From contig VGYQ01000001.1 in NCBI GenBank assembly GCA_016872915.1, forward strand, positions 46,926 through 110,925: a DNA stretch of 64,000 bases, given 5' to 3'. How positions within the stretch are numbered: position 1 is the stretch's first letter; every line of letters starts with the position of its first letter. Both the position numbers and the translations under genes were made by a program. The stretch comes from Planctomycetota bacterium (GTDB taxonomy: Bacteria; Planctomycetota; Phycisphaerae; Phycisphaerales; SM1A02). A model generated the notes under the pieces. The model had not been told where the DNA came from. It saw nothing but the letters and a program-made list of their open reading frames with translations, and made no database searches. Of the stretch, positions 18,385 to 26,232 are shown one piece after another.

Positions 18385-19878
18385 TCACTGTGCTTTCGGC
18401 GTGTCCTCGAGCAACTGTTTCAGCGCTCGCCGGATGATCTTGCCGGTTGGATTGCGTGGCAGCGGATCGAGATGACGGATGTCCCGTGGAACCTTGAACT
18501 GCGGCAAGTGCTCACGACACCATGCGCGAAGTGCGGCGGCATCAAATGATTCGCCCTCTTTGCACTCGACAAATGCAATCGGAACCTCGCCCCGCGAGGG
18601 ATCCGCTGCGCCAATGCAGGCGCTTGCCTTCACCGTCGGATGCCGATCAAGTACCTCTTCGATCTCGCGAGGGAACACGTTCTCGCCACCGATGATCAGC
18701 ATCTCTTTCAGCCGACCCGTAATGAAGAGGTGCCCATCCGAATCGATACGCCCGATGTCGCCCGTCTTGAAGAATCCCTCTGCATCAAAGGCTGCAGCAG
18801 TCTCCTCCGCAAGATTCCAGTAGCCCTGCATCACATTCGGCCCCTTGATGCGGATTTCACCTTCACCCTGAGCGGTCACATCGGATCCATCCGCGGCCAC
18901 GATTCGCTCCTGAACGCCATCAAGGGCGCGGCCCACGCTGCGCTCGCGCCACTCCTCGGGCAAGCACCAGTTGCAGACGGGCGCAGTTTCAGTGAGCCCA
19001 AAGCCCTCGCAGATCCGCTTGCCGAATCGCTCTTGGAATCCATCCGCCACCGCTTGTGGCAGCGGCTCGCCGCCACTGACGACAAAGCGGAGCGAACTCA
19101 GATCGGCGGCGGTTGCGTCCTTGACGGTTCGGAGTGCGCCGTACATGGAAGGAATCGCCACCATCACGGAGGGGCGGTGGCTCCTCGCGAGTTCAAAGAT
19201 GCGCTTGGGAACGAAGCGCGCCGAGTAGACAACCTTGCAGCCGAGCGCAAGCGGCAGCAGCGTCATGACGGTCACCCCCATCGAGTGGAACTGTGGCAGG
19301 ACGCCGAGCAGAACATCCTGCGGATTGAAGCGCGCACGACCGATGATCTGTGCGATGTTCGCGGCGAAGTTGCCCGCCGTCAGCATCACGCCCTTTGGCT
19401 TTCCGCTCGTCCCCGACGTGTAGAGCAGCATGGCAAGGCGATCAGCAGGCATGGGACGTGATCGACGGATGGGCGGCAAACCGCCGAACGAGAGCTTCTC
19501 CAGTTGCAACGCTTGAACGCCTTCCGGAAGTCCACCCACAAAGTCGAGCATCGGTCCGACGGTGATGCAGAGATCCAGCCCCGCGTCACGGCACACATGC
19601 TCCAGATCCGAGCGCGAGAGCAAGTAGTTGAGTGGTACGGCTGTTTTTCCAAGCGACCAAACAGCCATCAAGGCAGCCGGAAAGAGCCCCGAGGTTGGCA
19701 CCATGATGCCGATGCGCTCGCGTGTTGAGAGCCGTTCCACATGCCGTGCGATATGCCACGCGACCACTTGAAGTTCATAGGCGCGCCAGGTGCGTTGGTC
19801 GTCCACGATCGCTTGACGGAAGGGTCGGCGAAGAAGGTTCCACTGGATTTGTCGGAGCAGGTGCATGCTTGTGGACAT
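18385..19878 (-). CDS. AMP-dependent acyl-CoA synthetase/ligase
   Basis: LLYTSGTSGKPKGVMLT, FGLTETAPVCNW, FKTGDIGRIDSDGHLFITGRLKEMLIIGGENVFP, NPTGKIIRR. Confidence 0.93.
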   Translation of the reverse strand: MSTSMHLLRQIQWNLLRRPFRQAIVDDQRTWRAYELQVVAWHIARHVERLSTRERIGIMVPTSGLFPAALMAVWSLGKTAVPLNYLLSRSDLEHVCRDAGLDLCITVGPMLDFVGGLPEGVQALQLEKLSFGGLPPIRRSRPMPADRLAMLLYTSGTSGKPKGVMLTAGNFAANIAQIIGRARFNPQDVLLGVLPQFHSMGVTVMTLLPLALGCKVVYSARFVPKRIFELARSHRPSVMVAIPSMYGALRTVKDATAADLSSLRFVVSGGEPLPQAVADGFQERFGKRICEGFGLTETAPVCNWCLPEEWRERSVGRALDGVQERIVAADGSDVTAQGEGEIRIKGPNVMQGYWNLAEETAAAFDAEGFFKTGDIGRIDSDGHLFITGRLKEMLIIGGENVFPREIEEVLDRHPTVKASACIGAADPSRGEVPIAFVECKEGESFDAAALRAWCREHLPQFKVPRDIRHLDPLPRNPTGKIIRRALKQLLEDTPKAQ

Positions 19879-19932
19879 GGAAACGCACACTACGATAGCG
19901 GCGTGCACGGATGCACCCGACGACTGAAAACG

Positions 19933-20787
19933 ATGGCAGCGGCGCTGCTTCTCGTAACCACCGGCTGTGAAACCACGCCGCCAGCAAACAGTTTTTCCAC
20001 TGCCGTATCGCGCTACGAAGAGGGGCGATATGAAATGGCGCTCAGCGCTGGACAGGCCGCTGCGCGCAGCGATGACTCGACGCTCGCGTCGCAAGGCGCA
20101 CTCGTGGCAGGCATGAGTGCCTTCAAACTAGGGCAGATTGACTTGGCTGAACGTCTCGCGCAGAAAGCGTGCGCTTCACCGCAGCAGGAGACGGCCGGGT
20201 CTGGTTGGGTGCTGCTTGGTGACATCCGTTTGTCGCAGCGGCGTTCAAGCGAGGCGGCGGCGTGTTTCGAAAAGGCAGCAGCTCGATTGACTGGGGCAGA
20301 TTCTGCCCGCGCAAGCGAGTGCGCAGCGCGTGCGCGTGGGCTCGTCGGCGCTGCTGCAACCATGGCAAGCGAGCCTGCCCGCGCAGATGCAGGCGCGGTC
20401 GAAAAGGTCATAGCCGATGACGATGCATCAACGGTATCCAGTTCCCCGTCAGTGCAGCCGAAAGTAGCGGCATCCCCCACGGCACCAGTCAGCGCCCCTT
20501 CCAAGCCGACTTCACCATCGACGCCAGTGATCGCTTTGCGTGAGTACACGATCCGTGCAGGTAGCTACCAATCGGCGGACGCTGCGCGGAAGCGTGCAGA
20601 GTCACTGTCCGGCGATCTGAAGCGGGCCAAAGCACCCCCTGCTCGCGTTGACACGATCACCACGGTCAAGGGTGACACGCTCTTTGCCGTGCGAATCGGA
20701 TCGTGGGCCACGCGGGCCGATGCGGAGCGAGTCATGAACACAATCGGTCGCCGCGATCTGCTGGTTGGCGCAATCACCCCCGACTGA
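19933..20787 (+). CDS. Lipoprotein-like SPOR-domain protein with TPR-like middle region
   Basis: N-terminal LLLVTTGCE; C-terminal YTIRAGSYQSADAARKRAESL...FAVRIGSWATRADAERVMNTI SPOR-like. Confidence 0.75.
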   Translation: MAAALLLVTTGCETTPPANSFSTAVSRYEEGRYEMALSAGQAAARSDDSTLASQGALVAGMSAFKLGQIDLAERLAQKACASPQQETAGSGWVLLGDIRLSQRRSSEAAACFEKAAARLTGADSARASECAARARGLVGAAATMASEPARADAGAVEKVIADDDASTVSSSPSVQPKVAASPTAPVSAPSKPTSPSTPVIALREYTIRAGSYQSADAARKRAESLSGDLKRAKAPPARVDTITTVKGDTLFAVRIGSWATRADAERVMNTIGRRDLLVGAITPD

Positions 20788-20814
20788 CCAATCGGGCGAA
20801 TGCCCCCCTCCTGC

Positions 20815-21228
20815 CTAGCTTTCGCTGTTCATGAGGAATGTTGCTGTGTGTGCAAAGTACTGCCGCATGACCGTTCGATCCGGCTCCGGGATGGCCGCAT
20901 CTTCGAGCGCTCCTTCCATCGCGGCTACCCAAGCATTGCGCTCGGCAAACCCGATGGAATAGGGCGCATGTCGCATGCGCAGTCTTGGGTGTCCCTTGCG
21001 TTCGCTGTATGTCGTCGGTCCGCCAAAGTACTGAATCAGAAATTCCGCCTGGTTGCGAATCGGCTCCTCAAGATCCGCAGGAAAGATTGGACGAAGCAGC
21101 GTGTCGCGCTCGATGCGACCGTAGAACGCGCGTGCGATCCGCCAGAATGCCTCAGCACCGAGCCGTCCATAGAGCGAGTGCGGGTGCAATGGTGCAGCAG
21201 ATTCGCCATGTGTTGTTTCCAAGCTCAT
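20815..21228 (-). CDS. Truncated hemoglobin, group II-like
   Basis: SLYGRLGAEAFWRIARAFYGRI...YFGGPTTYSERKGHPRLRMRHAPYSIGFAERNAWVAAM. Confidence 0.9.
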   Translation of the reverse strand: MSLETTHGESAAPLHPHSLYGRLGAEAFWRIARAFYGRIERDTLLRPIFPADLEEPIRNQAEFLIQYFGGPTTYSERKGHPRLRMRHAPYSIGFAERNAWVAAMEGALEDAAIPEPDRTVMRQYFAHTATFLMNSES

Positions 21229-21245
21229 GCGTTTATCCTAGGGAC

Positions 21246-22250
21246 GTGCTGAACCTCGCTGCCATCCTGATCACGCTGGCTGTGTCCCTGCAACAAGATG
21301 CCGCACCGATGGTGGGCGGAAGAACTGTTCCTCCATCGCTGCTTCGGCCTCTGCCATCCACAGGTGCCGTACCGCTGGCGATCGATCCATCGATCCTGCA
21401 ATCCACGGATGGAAGTGATGGGCAGTCGTATGAACGCTCAGCCAAGGATTTCATTCGCACGCGTTTTGGATCGCGGCGCGGTTTGATCCGGTCCACCAAT
21501 CTGAAGCAGTTTTCGCAGTGGACCGTACCGGCGTCCTGGCAAGCATTGTGGGATGCGATGCAGGATCAGCACGATGATGTGAAGCTTGCATTCTTCGATC
21601 ACTTGACGACACAAGGAGACATCGGTGAGGCGATGCTTGCCAAGATCGCGATCAAGGCGACGGACACTGCAATTCGCCACGAGGCGACGCGCCGCATACG
21701 TCGTCCAGCCTGCGATGCAGTGGTTGCTGTCATCGACCTCGGCTTGCGGGATCAACGTCATGTCGTGGCGAATCAGGCTGGTCTGCTCGCGGGAAAGGTG
21801 GATGCCTTTGCGGTCATTCCGGCACTGATCTTCGCCCAAGCCACTGCCGATGAGAAGAAGAACGATGGCGATCTTGCATGGATCGCCATCGGCTCACAGA
21901 TCAGTTACGTCGCGAATGTGCAGGCGGTCGTCGGTGATGGTGCGGCGGCATTTACCCCCGTGATCAGCAACCTCCAAACGGGCGTTTTGATGCGTGTTCA
22001 GGATGCGATGGTGTACAACTATCGATCGGATGCGCACCAGTCGCTCGTCACGCTGACCACGCGCGACTTTGGTCAGTCCACAGCGGACATGGGCTGGGAC
22101 ATCAAGCGCTGGTGGCGCTGGTTCAACGAGGTCTATGTCCCCTTCAAGCAGGCGCGTGCGGCAGCGGCTGCTTCGGTACCAACGCCGGCAGTGCCACCAG
22201 TGCCAGAGCCGCCGGCGTCTGCCCAAACCGCCCCTGCGAGCAACAAGTAA
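21246..22250 (+). CDS. Secreted hypothetical protein (possible HEAT-like repeats)
   Basis: GTG start, VLNLAAILITLAVSLQQDAAPM signal-like; Pro/Ala-rich C-terminus. Confidence 0.65.
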   Translation: MLNLAAILITLAVSLQQDAAPMVGGRTVPPSLLRPLPSTGAVPLAIDPSILQSTDGSDGQSYERSAKDFIRTRFGSRRGLIRSTNLKQFSQWTVPASWQALWDAMQDQHDDVKLAFFDHLTTQGDIGEAMLAKIAIKATDTAIRHEATRRIRRPACDAVVAVIDLGLRDQRHVVANQAGLLAGKVDAFAVIPALIFAQATADEKKNDGDLAWIAIGSQISYVANVQAVVGDGAAAFTPVISNLQTGVLMRVQDAMVYNYRSDAHQSLVTLTTRDFGQSTADMGWDIKRWWRWFNEVYVPFKQARAAAAASVPTPAVPPVPEPPASAQTAPASNK

Positions 22251-23404
22251 TCCTGAGGAGTGTTGTAGGCCTGCGCGCTCACACGCAGATGCCACCGACC
22301 ACCCCAATCGATGATGGGTGCTTCGATGCGGTGCGTCGCATAGACATGCGCTTGGTACTCGCTGGCAGATGCGAACCGAGATCGTGTACCGGCCGGCAGT
22401 GGGACGGTCGCCATCGAACCGAGCATGGCCCCATCAAGAGGCGAGAGCGGTTCCACATGCCATGCACCACACAACATCTCGTGAGCCCACCGCGCCAGGG
22501 CAATATTTCGCCGCGCCAGTGATGAGGCGCTCGGACCACCCGAAGCAATGAAGTCGAGAGCCGCAGGAATGGAGAGCCATGCAGAAAAGTCGCGTGTTCC
22601 CTGCCAGTCCGCTTCAAGTGCCAGACCGTTTCCGTACGGATGGCTCGTGGTCTCCGGATGAGTCCAAGGCAGAACGCGCGGGTTGGCAACGAGAAACGCG
22701 CAGCCTCGCGGCGCACACACCCACTTGTGCAAATTCCCCGTGTACCAATCGCAGTCGATGGAATCGACATCGAGATCGAGCATCCCGGGCGCATGGGCTC
22801 CATCCACAAGACACAGCACACGTGCGGCACGGCAGTCCGCTGCGATTTCTGCCACCGGGAACCGAAGCGCCGTTGGGCTCGTGATATGGTCGACAATCAC
22901 GAGTCGCGTTCGGGCATTGATCGCACCGCGGAATCGTCTGCGAACTTCATCTGGTCCACGGAGGGGAAGCGGAATGTCCACAACAACAGCCTCGCATCCG
23001 AACCGCTCACACTGTGCCTGTACGGCTTGCCGCACCGCGTTGTATCCGTGGTTGGAGAGGATGATCTGATCACCCTTGCGCCAGTCGATGCTGCGGAGCA
23101 CCGATCCCACGCCCGCCGTCGCGTTTGTGACAAGCCCCATTCGCTCCGGGTGGGTCCCAAGGAACGCAGCGAGCCGTTCCCGAACTGCAAGGAGCCTTGC
23201 AGGCATCTTTCTGGCAAGCATTTCCACGGGCTGCGCTTCGATCTCTGCCAGGAAGGCCTGTTGGACGGCTGAAACGGGCTTTGGAACCGATCCAAACGAT
23301 CCGTGGTTCAGGAAGACCACCTCTTGGGAGAGGCTGAAGGAGTCTGCCAGAGGGCTCCTGAAGGCCGCCGCTGAGTCGGTTGGAGGGATAAAAGTCGTCG
23401 CCAC
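22133..23404 (-). CDS. Class V (PLP) aminotransferase, isopenicillin-N-epimerase-like
   Basis: VFLNHGSFGSVPKPV, CLVDGAHAPGMLDLDVDSIDCDWYTGNLHKWVCAPRGCAFL PLP-Lys motif. Confidence 0.92.
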   Translation of the reverse strand: MATTFIPPTDSAAAFRSPLADSFSLSQEVVFLNHGSFGSVPKPVSAVQQAFLAEIEAQPVEMLARKMPARLLAVRERLAAFLGTHPERMGLVTNATAGVGSVLRSIDWRKGDQIILSNHGYNAVRQAVQAQCERFGCEAVVVDIPLPLRGPDEVRRRFRGAINARTRLVIVDHITSPTALRFPVAEIAADCRAARVLCLVDGAHAPGMLDLDVDSIDCDWYTGNLHKWVCAPRGCAFLVANPRVLPWTHPETTSHPYGNGLALEADWQGTRDFSAWLSIPAALDFIASGGPSASSLARRNIALARWAHEMLCGAWHVEPLSPLDGAMLGSMATVPLPAGTRSRFASASEYQAHVYATHRIEAPIIDWGGRWHLRVSAQAYNTPQDYLLLAGAVWADAGGSGTGGTAGVGTEAAAAARACLKGT

Positions 23405-23463
23405 GGAAAAATCCTATCGAAAAAGTTGCCAAAACCATCCTCTGGACTCGAACCGAACATATA

Positions 23464-23480
23464 CCTTACGAAATGTAAGG
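23464..23480. promoter_or_regulatory. Perfect inverted repeat CCTTAC-gaaat-GTAAGG in divergent intergenic region
   Basis: 6-bp arms, 5-bp spacer, between aminotransferase start and plus-strand ORFs upstream of lexA. Confidence 0.3.
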
Positions 23481-24047
23481 CGAACAAACCCCTACCGCCG
23501 ATACCAAACACCATGGTTGCCCAGAACATCAAAGTGCCATACTCGGACGCTTCCCAACTGCTCGCGCCACTCCCGCGCCTGACACCCAACCGCGCAGAGT
23601 CCGCAGCACGATCATTCCAAGAGAGCGCTGAACCCTTGGTCTGTACCGGTCCCGGTGGAGACTTTGTGACCAACGTCCTCAGCGATGACGATGGGAACCT
23701 CGTGGCATTTCGTGTGCCGTGTGCGGGTCGAATAGCTGCCTCGATGGCTCGAATTGTCGAGCAGCCAGTGGACTGGCTCGAGCGACTCCTGGGACTCGAT
23801 GCGCGGTGGTCCGCCCACAGCGTGCAAGAGCTTGGTGATCTCACACCGCCCGTGCGGAGTGGATGCGCAGCCACACATTCACCGAGAACGGAACACAATG
23901 GTTCAGTGGCCGGGCAAGGTGTCTACGCCTACCGGCGCGCCGCAGCCACACTGAACTCAGATGCACATTCGGGGAACACAGTCTCCCCCCGCCATACCGC
24001 CCAGTCGATTGCAGCCGCGCATGCGGCAGAAAGGCCCAAAGGGACCG

Positions 24048-24665
24048 ATGAATCTAACGCCCAAGCAGATGCGGATCTTCCAGTTTGTTCGCCAGTATCG
24101 AACGGCGAACGGTTGGTCGCCGACGCTTCAAGAAATCGCAGACGAGCTGCAGGTCAGCAAGGTCACCGTGTTCGAGCATGTCGAGGCTCTCGTCATGAAG
24201 GGAGCACTGCGCCGGGACGCGAACAAGGCTCGCTCTTTATCTGAGGTCGAAGATGCCGTGCCTCCCGATGAGGCGCATGGTTTGTCGTTCCCCCTGCTCG
24301 GCCGGATCGCCGCCGGGATGCCTATTGAGCGCTGTGCTCAGGATGAGAAGGTTCAGCTCGAGGAGATCTTTGGCCCGTCCACGGCACGGCGCGGCGAGAT
24401 GTTTGCCCTGCAAGTGGAGGGGGAATCGATGCGTGATGAGGGAATCCTTCCTGGCGACTATGTCATTGTGGAACGCCGTTCAACGGCCCGCAACGGCGAG
24501 CGTGTTGTCGCCTTGCTGCAGGACGGCGAGACAACGCTCAAGACGTACTACAAGCAGAAAGATGGATCGATACGGTTGCAACCCGCGAACGAGGCATTCG
24601 AACCCATCATTGTGCGGGACTGCACCATTCAGGGCGTGGTCGTCGGCGTTCTCCGTCGCTACTGA
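24048..24665 (+). CDS. lexA: LexA repressor
   Basis: MNLTPKQMRIFQFVRQYRTANGWSPTLQEIADELQVSKVTVFEHVEAL; AAGMP cleavage site; EGESMRDEGI catalytic Ser; LKTYYKQ catalytic Lys. Confidence 0.95.
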   Translation: MNLTPKQMRIFQFVRQYRTANGWSPTLQEIADELQVSKVTVFEHVEALVMKGALRRDANKARSLSEVEDAVPPDEAHGLSFPLLGRIAAGMPIERCAQDEKVQLEEIFGPSTARRGEMFALQVEGESMRDEGILPGDYVIVERRSTARNGERVVALLQDGETTLKTYYKQKDGSIRLQPANEAFEPIIVRDCTIQGVVVGVLRRY

Positions 24666-24739
24666 CCTCTCGGCCGAGCCTGACAGGACCCTCCCAAGAT
24701 GCTCGCGAGGCGCTGTGGTCCAAGCAACCGCCGTGCGTG

Positions 24740-25606
24740 TCAGCGATGGGTTGCCGACTTCGGCGGATGCTGAGCGAGGCCGACTGCGAGTTCGCGCGTG
24801 AACGAAACGGCTGCCGCCACGGGATCCACCGCCGACTCCATCCGACGAACGAGCGCGCTACCCACAATGGCCCCATCCGCGTGTGCAGTCACAGCGGACA
24901 CATGCGAAGCGCTTGAGACACCAAACCCCGCAGCAATCGGAAGGTTGGTGTGCGTGCGTATTCGCGCAACGGATGCTTCGATTTGCGGCGCTGTATCGCG
25001 CTCTCCAGTCAGCCCTGCCCGTGCCAAGAGGTACACAAACTGGCGGCAGTGGCGAACAATCTCACGGACTCGCATGTCACTGCTGCCCGGTGCCACGAGA
25101 AGACCCAGTGCCAATTGGAGGCGATCACAATGCTCTGCAACGGAGCCTGCATCTGCGGTGTCGATATCGGGAAGGATCACGCCATCTATTCCGCTCTTGG
25201 CTGCCTGCGAGAGGAATGTGGCCGGGCCGATTCTCGACACGATCGACCAGCTGACCATCGCGATGATTCCCCCCTCAGTCCGCGCTCGTGCAGCCGCCAC
25301 CATCTCAAACGCCGCACTCGGCGTCACTCCATCTTGAAGCGCTCGATGCATGCTTGCAGCGATCACTGGACCGTCTGCGATGGGATCGCTAAACGGAATA
25401 CCAACCTCGACGAGTGCTGCACCAGCCTGGTGCATGCCGACGATCGCCGCAGCCGTCGCATCACGTGTCGGATGACCCGCCGTCACGAATGGCATCAACG
25501 CGGTTCGCCCTTCACGGTGCAACGAGGCAAAGATGTTCGCAACGCGCCCACTCACGCCGGCAAGGGTACGCCCCGCCTCCTGCGCGAGCGAGACGCGGTC
25601 CACCAA
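24740..25606 (-). CDS. trpA: Tryptophan synthase alpha chain
   Basis: LVEVGIPFSDPIADGPVIAASMHRAL, GVILPDI, AGFGVSSASHV..GAIVGSALV. Confidence 0.92.
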   Translation of the reverse strand: MVDRVSLAQEAGRTLAGVSGRVANIFASLHREGRTALMPFVTAGHPTRDATAAAIVGMHQAGAALVEVGIPFSDPIADGPVIAASMHRALQDGVTPSAAFEMVAAARARTEGGIIAMVSWSIVSRIGPATFLSQAAKSGIDGVILPDIDTADAGSVAEHCDRLQLALGLLVAPGSSDMRVREIVRHCRQFVYLLARAGLTGERDTAPQIEASVARIRTHTNLPIAAGFGVSSASHVSAVTAHADGAIVGSALVRRMESAVDPVAAAVSFTRELAVGLAQHPPKSATHR

Positions 25607-25641
25607 CGCCGCCCTTCCGCAAGGGGGCGATGGGTCCGAAT

Positions 25642-25715
25642 TGGGGCGGCCGGGATTCGAACCCGGGTCACACCGATTATGAGTCGGGGGCTCTGGACCG
25701 CTGAGCTACCACCCC
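25642..25715 (-). tRNA. tRNA with anticodon CAT (elongator Met or Ile2)
   Basis: Acceptor GGGGTGG/CCGCCCC + A73, anticodon loop CTCATAA, T-arm CCGGGTTCGAATCCCGG; G1-C72 pair excludes initiator type. Confidence 0.88.
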
Positions 25716-25847
25716 CTTCCAAGGAGACTACTTCCGAGAAGCGATTTGCACTGCGTAGGGCAAGTCGAGAAGCCGATCCCACCCTTTCGATATTCCTGAC
25801 TTGCCCATGGTCAGATTCGCTGCCACAATAGACATGTGCTGACGGTC

Positions 25848-26132
25848 ATGCACCCACTCCTCATCACCATGCTTCTGATGGCTGCAGCCATTGGCTGCCC
25901 TGTAGCTGCGTCTGTGACGCACTGCATGATGCAGACACACGAGGTGCTTTCCGATTCAGTCCGTGAGAGCCCACAGGCGCGGATCCATTCGGACCGCCGT
26001 GGCTCTGCTTCAGAACAATATGGGGTCTCTGTCGCTTCGACTGTCGCAGGTCGCGAACAGTCCGATGAACCGAGCACACGGCGCATAGCGCTGCTGCACT
26101 TCGCGGCAAATCCTCCGCCGATGGGCGCTTGA
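25848..26132 (+). CDS. Small putative secreted protein
   Basis: MHPLLITMLLMAAAIGCPVAASVTHC signal-like N-terminus; no recognised domain. Confidence 0.4.
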   Translation: MHPLLITMLLMAAAIGCPVAASVTHCMMQTHEVLSDSVRESPQARIHSDRRGSASEQYGVSVASTVAGREQSDEPSTRRIALLHFAANPPPMGA

Positions 26133-26232
26133 TCCGACGGGCGCACTGCGCCTGCCGTGACCGCGTCCTTCATGGACTTGGACCCAGAGGGCTCTGAGTC
26201 TCACAACACCTTCGTTTCAAATCGAGCAAACA

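Noticed and set aside
23901-23956. GTTCAGTG ... CACTGAAC inverted repeat upstream of lexA
   Set aside because: 8-bp arms separated by 40 bp; could be chance and does not match a known LexA operator
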